Positions 22,977-36,500 of a stretch of 64,000 bases of DNA are shown piece after piece. Each line of letters opens with the position of its first letter. Positions within the stretch are counted from its first letter, which is position 1. Location of the stretch: the NCBI GenBank assembly GCA_024195265.1, contig JAJLRJ010000014.1, forward strand, positions 23,065,009 through 23,129,008, in the 5' to 3' direction. This stretch comes from Dendrophyllia cribrosa. Lineage: Eukaryota; Cnidaria; Anthozoa; Scleractinia; Dendrophylliidae. A program made the position numbers and the translations under genes. The notes below the pieces were generated by a model. The model saw only the letters and a list, made by a program, of their open reading frames with translations, was not told the origin of the DNA and did not search any database.

Positions 22977-23012
22977 GCTGATCTTTCGAGCGCTTTAGCC
23001 CTTCGTCAGAGC
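22977..23012 (-). ncRNA. Hammerhead-ribozyme-like motif, type b, copy A
   Basis: On the minus strand: stem I GCT/AGC; core CTGACGA plus an extra A; stem II GGGC-TAAAGC-GCTC (one G-U); then GAAA-GA-TC before AGC. All conserved hammerhead core bases are present apart from the extra A. Stem I is only 3 bp. Identical copies at 33323-33358 and 43726-43761. Confidence 0.5.
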
Positions 23013-23163
23013 GAATCGAGTCTTTTACGCTGGTCAATTTACCATATCAACTCAGAGGAGGAGTAATTTCATGTTTCTACAGAGCCGGGTGGATGACGTA
23101 AGTGCGTGGTGTGATTTGTCTTTAGGCGAGAAAAAATAGAAACTGGCGATCACTTTACGCTGC

Positions 23164-23245
23164 ATGATCTCTATTTATTTTGGGGTTGTCCTGAAGCGTC
23201 CAAAGATCGTGACTCATTCACTGCCAATCATTCTGGGGATAACAG
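23164..23245 (+). CDS. Candidate signal-peptide exon in copy A (hypothetical)
   Basis: ATG with an in-frame upstream TAG, 27 codons (MISIYFGVVLKRPKIV..., hydrophobic end LPIILGIT), then AACAG|GTAAGT, a strong donor leaving phase 1. It would join in phase to a 39-nt exon-like segment that exists in copies B (38319-38357) and C (48704-48742) but has been deleted from copy A. No homology recognised. Copy C has a 1-bp frameshift here. Could be chance. Confidence 0.25.
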
Positions 23246-26200
23246 GTAAGTCTATTTACTTTTTGTTCTCTGCATTTTGGCATAAGGGTACCACATTTTA
23301 CATGCATGCAATCTATTTTACCAAAGAACAATTTTTAAAATCAATACACCGCCCTTCGCTATCAAACTACTAGTTATTATATACAATGTTATTCGTGTTT
23401 ATAGAGCTTTTTTATATAACCCAACTAAAACGTCACTTTGAAGCGTTCGGTGAGCCAGTTTATTAGACGTCGCTTTAAAGAAAGTTTGAAAGTTTGGAGT
23501 TTACCAAGACAAACAAAGAGGCAAACTCATAAAGAGACATTGTCCCGGCTGAAATATCGTGTTTTCATGATTATGGCCATGAGCTTAGTTTAAGCTTACT
23601 TTATTATCTTGAAATTGGAAGAAACCATCACTAAAAGTGATAGAAGCAAAGAAATATGAACTAAACAGACAAAATAATGGCTAGAAAAGTCAAAATTTCA
23701 CAAGAATGGGAAGTCTGATTTATTGACAGGTGGTCAATAAATAATGGTAATAGGACTGAGTGGAGTCCAATTCGGTCTGTAATTATACGAGTGATTAACA
23801 AAATCGAACGACCGCAAAGCGGGAGTCCGATTTGTTTAATCACGAGTATGGTTACAGACAGAATTGGACGACACGAAGTCCTGTTACCAATTAATCATAA
23901 CTATAACAAAATTTGAGGATAAAACGTTAAATGGTTACACGTTTTGGTGATTAAAAACATAACAATTGCGTGTTTTTGACCGAGATGCACGCAAGGAAAA
24001 AGGATAGCGCGCGCAAATGACGCGAACTGACCAATTACATCGTCCAATTACAAGCATGACGCGTAAACTGTCCTATTAATGCTCTAATCGGGCCTGCTGA
24101 TAACCAATCAGATTCGAGAATTTTGTTACAGTTTTGATTAATCAAAGTTTCATGAACTGTAATCCACTTCAATCCCTTGCAATCCTGCACTTTATCTCCA
24201 AACCACTGCTTTTGTTTTGGTCAGTATAATCTTTTTACCCAACTATGTTGGATTTTAGTGGCATTTGGCGATACAACGTGGAAATAAGCTAAGCGAAATT
24301 TTGCTTATGATTTCGCCTTTTCTTTAACACTGGCAGAAAGATAATTTTAGTTTCGACATTTCTTCTACCAAAAATCAGCTTTCGCTATTGCGTATTATCC
24401 GCTTACTAATTTTATAAATAAAACTATATAATTTGAAAAGCTGCATTGAATGGCGAATTTTCAAGAAGACAAATTTACCTACTTGTCAACAGAATTGATT
24501 TTCGGGTCTTTGTCAACAGCTAAAGAGCCACAAATTCGACTTGTGAAAGAGGAATAATCAATAAATCATCGGGCGTTTTCGTTTTCCATTGTATTTTATT
24601 TACGAAGGAAAATTTCATCATTTTCACAAATACGGCGATTTCAAGAGTGGACGCCGGTTTTAGGCACACGTACTGTAGTGTTTGGGAGACAAATGTTTAA
24701 CACTTTCCGTTTAAAATCCCTTTGCCACGAATCTTCAAGGTATGCTAGAGGTTGTCTTAAATGGACGAGCCTATAAAGCATATTTAACCGAGCAGTGCCA
24801 AATTTGACTTGGTTTAACCTTTCAGGGAATTTAAATAAAAAGTTGCAGGAAAATAAAGACCTTACCTTCAAAGGTGAGGGTTTTTATTTGAGGTGAGGTA
24901 CTAAGAAACGGTCGGCAAAAGTTAGCTTTCCAAAAAATAAACTAGCTGTCTGATGGAAGCATTGTGTTACATTAAATTGTTGTGGCGTTTTAACTCTCAA
25001 CCGTGTATTCGTAATTACACGTTGACAGTTTTATTTTTCCTCAAATTTAATTATATAAAACATTAATGAAACCCAACTTTTGAAATTGAATTATATCCGA
25101 CTTGGTGTATTTTTTTTACGTCTTATAAATGTGATTTACTCAGGTATAGGGGACTCGTCTTTTCACGTCCTTTTTATTTAAGAAAATAATAAATGAATAT
25201 ATTTTTGCAACCGATACTTATTTTATTCATGTTTTAAAACCAAGTCATGCCGCATGTATATTGCTTCGAGCAAAATACAGAATGTATGAAATGGAAACAG
25301 TTTTCCGTGTTTCAATGTAGTTATGGTAACAAGAGGAAGTTTGGAAAAACGACAAACAGCTAGAGAAACACGAGCCAAAGTCTATTTCGAAATCTTTTGG
25401 TCTCCTTTAAGAGAATCAAAACTCTCAGTGATTTATTTCGAGCGCTTTAGCCCTTCGTCGGAGCGAATCGAGTCGATCCTGTTTATCTTGTCAACTCAGT
25501 TGAAGTTGAACTTCCCTGTTTTACTGCACCGATGAAGCACCAGGCCTTCCTTATAAGGCTAATCTCTTCATTATTTCGAGTCTCCCGAATTCTGTGGTAA
25601 CAATGTGAAAATACTTTCCATTCCGTTAAGAAAATGAATCAAAAGAAAGGAAGGAAAGAAAAATAATAAATCATTTGTTTTTTTTTTCACGTGTGAGTGT
25701 AACGATAGGTTTTAAGCGTGTTCTGCGATAAATCTTTGATGATGCACTGGACTGGATGATGTTGAACGGTGGTCGAACTGTGAGTTTGGCGGGAAAAAGC
25801 TCGGCGAGCACTCAAACTCGGCAGCGTGGCACTGGTCACAAAAGTACCAGAGGTACACGGTCGTTGTAACTCGTCCGTAGAAACGAAGAAGAAAAACGAT
25901 GGGACAGAACTGGAACTCTTCAAGGTTTATTCGTGGTCTTGTTGATATATTAAATTGACATGGCATAATTTTTTTTAAGTTTCTAATCAAGCTAATAATT
26001 TTAAGTCATTAATTTAAGTCATCAATAAATGTCAGTGTCATATATACAAGCTATATGATGTTTCACTTTGTGATACTGTATTCCCATAGTCCTGGAGCAA
26101 ACATTATCCTTTAGTTTCCATTTGACAGGTCATTCAAATATAAGGACGAGATTGAGACTCAAATTAAATATTACAAATTTAATTAAATGTTAAAGTATTT

Positions 26201-26492
26201 AAAACATGGTACCGTCCTTACACCTTAATTAAATATCAGTGTTGTATAAAATCTATGCGACGTTTCCTTGTAATATTCCCATAGTCCCAAAGCAAACCGA
26301 TCTCTCCTTCAGTTTCTGTCATTTCGGCTGGTCATTCAAATACATCATTGTAGTTTGCTCAGCTTATCTATAGGCAGGATAAAATAGTTTACACGAACGA
26401 ATGACTCTCCGTAAAGGATCTGCAGGGACACAGCGTCTCCACGCGAAATTGTAGATGAGTGTAAGTTTAAATGAGCGAAAGAGACAAACTTT

Positions 26493-27288
26493 TAAGGTGG
26501 CTCCGTTGTTATTTTGGGCGCACTAGTCTATGAAAAACTTTGGGTCATAACTTTTTCAGCTCTAAAGCGATGGCTATAAAACTTTGCGAAAACTTACAGC
26601 TATTATCTAGCAATAATATGATAGAATTCGATTTTAATGGGAAAAAAAACAAATTTCTGGGAGAAGCCTTCCCAATGCGTGCTAAATCTAAATTATAAGC
26701 CGATTGCAAATCGTGCGAACCGTTAAAAAGTATTCACCAGTTCTGTAAATATTATAAAATGCTCCAAAACCTGGTCAAATCTCCAATGCTGCGTTTTCCA
26801 TCATTTTTCGAAAATTATCCTGCAGTTTGGTGTCAAACTCCTTTCACATGAATTTCAAGGTACTGCAATACTTTCACATCGATTGTTTTTTGCTTAGAAG
26901 GGCTTGCAATTGGAGAAATAGTTGTTTGGATTATAAGCTGCTCCGCATCTGAGCTCGGGCGAAGCTGACAAGCAGTTTTCAGAGTTTTGTTTATGAATAC
27001 GAAATGAGCACGTGTGGAATTTATTCTAAGAATTCGCACCTTTATAAGGGGGGCGAACGAAATATGCGCGCTAGTTACCCCAGGAGGGGAGAGAGCATGT
27101 ACGCTCCACTAGAAGTTTCCATGGTGTACAATGTTTTTAAATGCGGGGACTACGCTGACTACGCGCGCATATCACGTACGCCCCATTAACAAAGGTGCGA
27201 ATTCTTAGAATAAATTCCACACGTGCTCATTTCGTATTCATAAACAAAACTCTGAAAACTGCTTGTCAGCTACGCCTGAGCTCAGATG
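26493..27288. mobile_element. Truncated type 1 foldback element at the A/B junction
   Basis: Begins TAAGGTGGCTCCGTTGTTAT like the 8001-9750 element. It lacks about 255 bp of the left arm and breaks off inside the right arm at CTCAGATG, where copy B starts. Confidence 0.9.
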
Positions 27289-27602
27289 CAAATTAGCAAA
27301 TTAGCACTTTGAAACAACAATAAAAATAACAGAGGAACACGCTCAGGACTATTTATCGAACAATAAACTACGTGACATCGGATCATACAAATGTAACTTT
27401 CTGCAGCGAGAAAACAGCAAGCCCACTGGAAATAATTAGAAAATTACTAAACCACGCTCCTGTCACGCATTGAATGAATGATCTCGTTTCCAGGGACACT
27501 CCAGGGGAGTGGGGAAAAGAGAGAGCTTGGGAACGACATCGCCACCACGTCACGACTGGCTCGCATGCGCATTAGTGACCATAAAACTTCAAGTTCTGCG
27601 CC

Positions 27603-27836
27603 GGGTTGTTCAAAGCACGATTAAGCTAACCCAGGATTAGCGTCAATTTTGAATCCAGTTAAACAACTCAACGATTCAAAATTTTCCAGTTTTCGATTCT
27701 TACTTATCTTCACTACCAGCTACGTAGCTATAAGTGACCTTTTGAAAACATTTTTAAACCGAGAAATGAACGAAAGGCCTCGGTTAACTTTTAATCCGGG
27801 ATTAGCTTTAATTGGCTTTCGCATAATCGGGCCCTG
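27603..27836. repeat. Inverted-repeat MITE in copy B
   Basis: Counterpart of 17287-17520. Confidence 0.75.
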
Positions 27837-28132
27837 TTTAATAATTTAATTGTTCTTAATCTTGGTCATCCTTTTGAAAATCGTGTTTTAAACCATTGTT
27901 TCGCTTGGTTATTGGGCATTTCCGTTCTTTTTAATATGGTGCGCTTTTGGCGGCCAACGGTCTACCCCCCTACCCCGGGCGCTTATTTCGAATTAGCGGA
28001 GCCAAGTGGAATGGTCGGTCTTTTTTTTACGTTTATAGTCACTCCTGTGAAACGAAAAACTTTATCTACATGATTTCAATGTAACCGCTGCAATTTACAA
28101 TTCATAGGAAAGATTAAAGACTCTTATTATGT

Positions 28133-28176
28133 ACTTATTGACTAAGTGGGAGGGCCGAATGGGAAAATATTTGGCT

Positions 28177-28226
<50 letters not shown>

Positions 28227-28275
28227 GAGAGCCAAATATTTGCCCATCCGGCCCGACCTAACTTAGTCAATAAGT
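28133..28275. repeat. Palindromic MITE in copy B
   Basis: Counterpart of 17808-17950. Confidence 0.85.
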
Positions 28276-28758
28276 ATTTTATCATATGACCAATTTGGAG
28301 ACAAAATTACTTGAAATCTTAACGCGCGAGGCCGTCCGCTTTTGTAGTAGGGCCATACAGCTTTTTCCGGCCCCGCTCGCGCAAATGCGTACGGCCCTCA
28401 CACCGGACTTCAATCAATGGTTTTGCCAATAAAAGGTTCGCAGGGCCGTACGGGTCATATAATAATGGGTCTTATTAACTTAGGACAGATTAAATTATAA
28501 ACACAGCAGTACCGTAGATAATTCTAAGACTTCTAACACCAAATCTAAACCTACAACAGCCGCCGAACACTTTCTCTCACCTTTCTTTATCACACTGCCA
28601 ACGACATGCAATTAATATCCATTGAAAAAGTATTTTCCAAACGAGACTCAATATGTAAGGCCAGGGCAGCTCAGTCAGTATATTTTTAAACTTTTATATT
28701 TAACGGCATTGTTACGTGATATAAGCTTCTGAATGTATTTATTCATTTTTTGTTTTTC

Positions 28759-28801
28759 TGCCCCCGAAGAAGGTTTATTTGTCAAACCGAAATATCGGGC
28801 A
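28759..28801 (+). ncRNA. Hammerhead-ribozyme-like motif, type a, copy B
   Basis: Same fold as at 18428-18470, with the U4-to-C change also present. The TA-rich tail after it differs in length from copy A. Confidence 0.5.
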
Positions 28802-30987
28802 ATATATATATATAATTTTGTTTCTTATCATTTTCTTCTTGCCGTTAGGATCGGTCTTGCCGTCTATATTTTTTCATTTGAAGTTTTTTACTGATCCAGG
28901 TCTACAACAGATCCGGCTCCTCTTAACGTTTTGTCGCTGTGGTCTTGCCTTATTTACTGAAGTCTTGAATTCAGTCAGTAAGCTCTTATAAGATCTTATA
29001 ACGGCAAACCACAGCGACAAACCAATGAAGAGTGATCTTTTGCAGATCTGGATCAGTAAAAATCTTGAAATAATAAGTAAAAGACAGCAAACTGATAAAA
29101 AAGGAGAATCTGCAAAGGACCGCAAACGATAATGCTGCTAACGGTATACTTTACGTGGGATCTTCGAGAGCTAACCAGCCAAAAAATGAACAAACATACA
29201 ATGAACTGCAGGGCTGATCTGACTACGTAAAAAAGTAGTCTTTGCGAGACACCATTACGACAGAAACCCGGATAAAGTAGGATCGCAACCGTGGACAGCT
29301 GTTTCGTTGTTATTGCAACTCTTCAGCACAACAAAAAGAAGAGATCGGAGACAGAAATGAGATAAAACTGAACAAACCAGTTGAATATATTTGCATGATA
29401 TTCACTATATTCACTTGTTCACTACAACCTTGTTCCCAGGGTCCTCCTCTTCCCGCTTCTTGGGAACGAGGTTGCGTTCACTACAGTTCATACGTTATCA
29501 AAATTGTATTCAATATTTCCGGGTCACGTTCCCAATCCTGGTCGCCTGAAGGGTCACAGCGTAGCTCAAAACGGTCGAAAAGATCGGAAAGGTGGGTCAA
29601 TTTTTAGTTCTTATAGTTCTCTGTTTAGCCAATTGTCGACCGGGTATTTTTCAATTTTAGCAATTCTCATAATTAAGCGGTATTACGCGACCGTCTGCGA
29701 AGTAGATTTAAAATGCAAAAAGCACTTTTTCTAAGTCTAGAATTATTAGTATGACAAATTTCCGAATAAAATACACCAAAACGTGTACCATTAATTAACA
29801 TATCGAGGAACTGTCTTCGCAAGCAAAATTGACTGCGCACATGGCGAAATTCAAGATGTCAATCCAACTGAATCGAGACTGAATTTGAGCACGTTTATCA
29901 CAAATTTATATCAACAAAAATTGATATATGTATATAAAAAAATTGAGAATAAAGAATGTGAATCGTATTCTTGTCTGTTCTCTGAGTGTACAGATAAGAG
30001 AGAAAAGGAAAGGGGAACCGAGAAACGAAAACTTGCGCACAAAAAACGAAACGAAAGAAGAAAGATAAGCAAGCAAAATAAGAATAGAGAAACAATGGAG
30101 TCTAACAAAAGATACAAAATAGTCGCAGTTATACGATACAACTTTTACCGAGGCAAATTCGAAATAACAATAGCCGCGGCATGTTTAAATTTGCATTTAT
30201 TTAGGTAAAGTTGTTTTTTTCGTTTAACCGATTTTATCTACAATCAAGAACAAAAGGGTTGGGACAAATTTCCCTACGCACGCGACAGAAAACACGGTAC
30301 GCGCAAACGGTAAGTGTCCGTTTCCCCACCCCTACTTCCCTTAAAATTTACCTCCTTTGCACGTGCTGGAAAACAATAGCGCCATTATTAAACGGCACCC
30401 TCAAATTTGAATTTACCAAGGTAAATGGTTTTCTACGTGTAACCGATGTTACCTAGGTAAAATTTACCAAGGTAAATATTAAGTAACGCTCCACATAAGA
30501 ACTACAGTAAACTCAGATTGTTCTGCGGCATTGGCTCTTTCTCACATGGAATGTTTTTGATTTCAAGAACAGGGGAGGAGCTAATGGTTTATAATTATAT
30601 TTCAGTATAAAAATAAAGAAAATCCATTTGCGTCAGATGAATATTAGGAAATGTTCGTGCTTAACCAATCAAAATAGCAGAAGACAATAGCTAATAATTT
30701 TGCTTCTTTGATGAAGTTCCTCAAATACAATTTCTTTAAAAAATTGCATGTTTTGCGATTGGGTCTTAAATTACGTGAAACCTTTAAAAAATCAAACAAA
30801 ATGCACCTTGAAACCTAACTTTTTAGCGGTCTTTGAGTCTAGGCCAATGAGATCACTAGTTGTAACAATGAAAAAAGTTGACATTCCATCGTGCGTTGCC
30901 GTTAGCACTTTCCTTCTTATGCGGATCATTACTTAATGGTCACGCTATGGAAAACAATAGAATTTTTCCTAGGTAAAAGCCTACCTA

Positions 30988-30991
<4 letters not shown>

Positions 30992-31032
<41 letters not shown>
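30992..31032 (+). repeat. (TAA)n microsatellite, copy B
   Basis: About 13 units; longer than the copy A tract. Confidence 0.95.
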
Positions 31033-31674
31033 TTTTTTAAATAACACAACCACTTTATTATCATTTATTTATAATAATAGTAGGGTCGATTGGTTTTCCC
31101 AAAGGGGTAAACCAACCAATGAAATGTCGAGTTTTGACAGCGAGTTTCTTTACTGCACGCTCTACACGCTCTCGCTGTCGTTTTCGTGCCAATGAAAATG
31201 CAAATTCTCAAACTGTTTCGTGCAATTAAGGTTAAGATAATTCAAAAAGGAACTTTTAAAAACAACCACGACGGCAAAAACGTTTCAGGACTTTCAGTAA
31301 TTTGTCTAATGTTTGGGAGTTAAATTCGCAAGAAAGGAGTTCATGTTCAGACAGAGAAAGGAAACCTTGAATTTGGTCATTTGAAATTGTTGTTTTGCAG
31401 ATTAGTAACGTCAAAGAAATTTACCATAGTGTGTAACGCACGTGCAGAGCCGTTGTTTTTTCCACGTTCTCGTTGCCGTTGACGAAAAGCCTTGGTAAAT
31501 TGATTTTACCTAGGTGAATCAAATTTACCTCGGTAAAAGTGCTTCGTGTAACCGCGGCTAATTTGACATCTGATCAGATTAGCTTACTCTCTAGGGGTTT
31601 GAAATGTATTTCTACGCCTGTTGAAAATAAAGAACACCACAGGCAGCCCAAGCGTAGTATGTGCGCCACATCAA

Positions 31675-31841
31675 ATAGACCATTTTCGATATATTAAAAT
31701 TCATACTTGGCTCCGAGGCTTGGGGGAATAAAACAAAAGAAATCACATTGAGGTTCAGCGTTGAATTATTCGTTTCTTTAGTTTTATTCCCCCAAGCCTC
31801 GGAGTCAAGTATGAATTTTAATATATCGAAAATGGTCTATT
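31675..31841. repeat. Palindromic MITE, copy B
   Basis: Counterpart of 21330-21496. Confidence 0.88.
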
Positions 31842-32233
31842 ACAGATTCGAAGCCAAAATAATAATACAATTTGTTACGGATCGAGAAGCGATAGATAAA
31901 TCGATAATATTACACCATAAACTAAGGCTTCCAACCTTTACTTTATTGTCCCTTGGTGTGTCCTGACCGGTTTTTAAAAATGCATTTTTATCACTTTTGT
32001 CACCGCGCGCCACAGTGAACAGCCCAGCCTACAAACTATTACAATTATTATTAAAGTTACAATTATTGCCACGAATGGGTTTCATCCTGATCCCCTAATC
32101 CGCCAGAAGCTCGGGCACGTCGATTGAAAACTTATATTAATTAATGAGTAATTTCAACTTTGGGATCTCCGCTGTTGTTCTTTATCCATACATGTAGACA
32201 TACAGCTCAGCCACAAAACTTGGCGTTTGATCT

Positions 32234-32674
32234 CGGGGCGGGGGGGGTACTCCCTTATATGACCTGTACGGGGACGTGCCGCTGGACAGGGTATGGTTTT
32301 TGGCACTTTTGTCCTGAACAGGGTATATAATTTAACGTGAGTCTGTCCTAAACAGGGTCTGAATCTGTCCTAAACAGGGTATGGTTCCAGTTAACTTAGC
32401 GCTTGTAGTGACTTCCCTTGTCGTGATTGATATATTCATGCGAAGGCGAAGTCGTTTTCTTTTCAAAGAATCCGTCTACCATTTTTTTTTAAAGCTTAGG
32501 TCAATACCCACGCACAAGCCGTGTCCTAGACAGGGTCCTAAAATAGAGGATGTTGTCCTACACAGGGTAGGTTTTTTTTTTTTTTTTTTTGTCCTAAACA
32601 GGGTCAGGCTCTCAGACCCTCAGCGGCACCCCTATACCCAAATATTGGTCAAGTACCCCCCCCCCTCCCCCCCC
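32234..32674 (+). mobile_element. Poly-G/poly-C bounded element, copy B
   Basis: Counterpart of 21889-22333. A T run near 32570-32590 has expanded relative to copy A, and the terminal C run is broken by a T. Confidence 0.75.
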
Positions 32675-33322
32675 ACCGGGCATTTGATATGTATTTTGCC
32701 GAATTTAATTTTGTCTGCCATCGACAAAAGCAGTGTCGTTTTATACTGCGTCTTATAAATTTGATTTGCTGTCGGTATAGAGCACTCGTCTTTATTTTCT
32801 TGTCGTTTTCTTCTATAATCAAGAAAATAATAAATGAATCTATTTTTGTAACCGATACATATTCTAGTCATGCTTTGAAATCACGTCACGCTGCATGTAT
32901 ATTGCTGCGAGCAAAATACAAAATGTATGAAATGGAAACAGTTTTCCGTGTTTCCATAAAGTTATGGAAGTTTGAGAGAACGACAAATAGCTATAGAAAC
33001 ACGAGCGGAAGGCTATTTTGAAATCTTTTGTTCACGTTTCTTAAAAGGATCCCGGCTGAAATATCGTGTAAGAAAAATCGCCACAAGCGATGAACGCAAC
33101 GAAATATTAACTAAAAATACAAAATAACGACTAAAAGAGTGAAAATTCCACAAGAATGGAAACTTTGTTGTTTTGACTGCCTGTCAGTAAATCAAAAATT
33201 TGGAACTGTAGTCTATTTCAATCCTTGTAATCCTGCACATTTTTTCCAAACTACTGTGTTTGATTGCTCTATAGAATCTCTTTATCCCTTTTAGTTGTCC
33301 CTTTAACTGAAGATATTCAAAA

Positions 33323-33358
33323 GCTGATCTTTCGAGCGCTTTAGCCCTTCGTCAGAGC
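33323..33358 (-). ncRNA. Hammerhead-ribozyme-like motif, type b, copy B
   Basis: Identical in core and stems to 22977-23012. Confidence 0.5.
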
Positions 33359-33509
33359 GAATCGAGTCTTTTACGCTGGTCAATTTACCATATCAACTCA
33401 GAGGAGGAGTAATTTCATGTTTCTACAGAGCCGGGTGGATGACGTAAGTGCGTGGTGTGATTTGTCTTTAGGCGAGAAAAATTAGAAACTGGCGATCACT
33501 TTACGCTGA

Positions 33510-33591
33510 ATGATCTCTATTTATTTTGGGGTTGTCCTAAAGCGTCCAAAGATCGTGACTCATTCACTGCCAATCATTCTGGGGATAACAG
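33510..33591 (+). CDS. Candidate signal-peptide exon in copy B (hypothetical)
   Basis: Same 27-codon frame and AACAG|GTAAGT donor as 23164-23245. In copy B the partner exon-like segment 38319-38357 is present about 4.7 kb downstream and accepts phase 1, giving ...LGITAAETDDDGTSPVF. No family recognised. Confidence 0.28.
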
Positions 33592-36500
33592 GTAAGTCTA
33601 TTTACTTTTTGTTCTCTGCATTTTGGCATAAGGGTACCACATTTTACATGCATGCAATCTATTTTACCAAAGAACAATTTTTAAAATCAATACACCGCCC
33701 TTCGCTATCAAACTACTAGTTTTTATATACAATGTTATTCGTGTTTATAGAGCTTTTTTATATAACCCAACTAAAACGTCACTTTGAAGCGTTCGGTGAG
33801 CCAGTTTATTAGACGTCGCTTTAAAGAAAGTTTGAAAGTTTGGAGTTTACCAAGACAAACAAAGAGGCAAACTCATAAAGAGACATTGTCCCGGCTGAAA
33901 TATCGTGTTTTCATGATTATGGCCATGAGCTTAGTTTAAGCTTACTTTATTATCTTGAAATTGGAAGAAACCATCACTAAAAGTGATAGAAGCAAAGAAA
34001 TATGAACTAAACAGACAAAATAATGGCTAGAAAAGTCAAAATTTCACAAGAATGGGAAGTCTGATTTATTGACAGGTGGTCAATAAATAATGGTAATAGG
34101 ACTGAGTGGAGTCCAATTCGGTCTGTAATCATACGAGTGATTAACAAAATCGAACGACCGCAAAGCGGGAGTCCGATTTGTTTAATCACGAGTATGGTTA
34201 CAGACAGAATTGGACGACACGAAGTCCTGTTACCAATTAATCATAACTATAACAAAATTTGAGGATAAAACGTTAAATGGTTACACGTTTTGGTGATTAA
34301 AAACATAACAATTGCGTGTTTTTGACCGAGATGCACGCAAGGAAAAAGGATAGCGCGCGCAAATGACGCGAACTGACCAATTACATCGTCCAATTACAAG
34401 CATGACGCGTAAACTGTCCTATTAATGCTCTAATCGGGCCTGCTGATAACCAATCAGATTCGAGAATTTTGTTACAGTTTTGATTAATCAAAGTTTCATG
34501 AACTGTAATCCACTTCAATCCCTTGCAATCCTGCACTTTATCTCCAAACCACTGCTTTTGTTTTGGTCAGTATAATCTTTTTACCCAACTATGTTGGATT
34601 TTAGTGGCATTTGGCGATACAACGTGGAAATAAGCTAAGCGAAATTTTGCTTATGATTTCGCCTTTTCTTTAACACTGGCAGAAAGATGATTTTAGTTTC
34701 GACATTTCTTCTACCAAAAATCAGCTTTCGCTATTGCGTATTATCCGCTTACTAATTTTATAAATAAAACTATATAATTTGAAAAGCTGCATTGAATGGC
34801 GAATTTTCAAGAAGACAAATTTACCTACTTGTCAACAGAATTGATTTTCGGGTCTTTGTCAACAGCTAAAGAGCCACAAATTCGACTTGTGAAAGAGGAA
34901 TAATCAATAAATCATCGGGGCGTTTTCGTTTTCCATTGTACTTTATTTACGAAGGAAAATTTCATCATTTTCACAAATACGGCGATTTCAAGAGTGGACG
35001 CCGGTTTTAGGCACACGTACTGTAGTGTTTGGGAGACAAATGTTTAACACTTTCCGTTTAAAATCCCTTTGCCACGAATCTTCAAGGTATGCTAGAGGTT
35101 GTCTTAAATGGACGAGCCTATAAAGCATATTTAACCGAGCAGTGCCAAATTTGACTTGGTTTAACCTTTCAGGGAATTTAAATAAAAAGTTGCAGGAAAA
35201 TAAAGACCTTACCTTCAAAGGTGAGGGTTTTTATTTGAGGTGAGGTACTAAGAAACGGTCGGCAAAAGTTAGCTTTCCAAAAAATAAACTAGCTGTCTGA
35301 TGGAAGCATTGTGTTACATTAAATTGTTGTGGCGTTTTAACTCTCAACCGTGTATTCGTAATTACACGTTGACAGTTTTATTTTTCCTCAAATTTAATTA
35401 TATAAAACATTAATGAAACCCAACTTTTGAAATTGAATTATATCCGACTTGGTGTATTTTTTTTACGTCTTATAAATGTGATTTACTCAGGTATAGGGGA
35501 CTCGTCTTTTCACGTCCTTTTTATTTAAGAAAATAATAAATGAATATATTTTTGCAACCGATACTTATTTTATTCATGTTTTAAAACCAAGTCATGCCGC
35601 ATGTATATTGCTTCGAGCAAAATACAGAATGTATGAAATGGAAACAGTTTTCCGTGTTTCAATGTAGTTATGGTAACAAGAGGAAGTTTGGAAAAACGAC
35701 AAACAGCTAGAGAAACACGAGCCAAAGTCTATTTCGAAATCTTTTGGTCTCCTTTAAGAGAATCAAAACTCTCAGTGATTTATTTCGAGCGCTTTAGCCC
35801 TTCGTCAGAGCGAATCGAGTCGATCCTGTTTATCTTGTCAACTCAGTTGAAGTTGAACTTCCCTGTTTTACTGCACCGATGAAGCACCAGGCCTTCCTTA
35901 TAAGGCTAATCTCTTCATTATTTCGAGTCTCCCGAATTCTGTGGTACCAATGTGAAAATACTTTCCATTCCGTTAAGAAAATGAATCAAAAGAAAGGAAG
36001 GAAAGAAAAATAATAAATCATTTGTTTTTTTTTTCCACGTGTGAGTGTAACGATAGGTTTTAAGCGTGTTCTGCGATAAATCTTTGATGATGCACTGGAC
36101 TGGATGATGTTGAACGGTGGTCGAACTGTGAGTTTGGCGGGAAAAAGCTCGGCGAGCACTCAAACTAGGCAGCGTGGCACTGGTCACAAAAGTACCAGAG
36201 GTACACGGTCGTTGTAACTCGTCCGTAGAAACGAAGAAGAAAAACGATGGGACAGAACTGGAACTCTTCAAGGTTTATTCGTGGTCTTGTTGATATATTA
36301 AATTGACATGGCATAATTTTTTTTAAGTTTCTAATCAAGCTAATAATTTTAAGTCATTAATTTAAGTCATCAATAAATGTCAGTGTCATATATACAAGCT
36401 ATATGATGTTTCACCTTGTGATACTGTATTCCCATAGTCCTGGAGCAAACATTATCCTTTAGTTTCCATTTGACAGGTCATTCAAATATAAGGACGAGAT

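Larger units (their letters stand above)
16973..26492 (+). repeat. Segmental direct repeat, copy A (3'-truncated)
   Basis: From CAAATTAGCAAATTAGCAC at 16973 the sequence matches copy B from 27289 with only scattered substitutions and small indels, at an offset of 10316 rising to about 10347. Relative to B, about 660 bp (B 36692-37349) is missing near 26340. The match ends at 26492, where a truncated type 1 foldback element begins. No well-supported gene. Inside are MITEs, hammerhead-like motifs, a TAA microsatellite and one exon-like segment. Confidence 0.95.
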
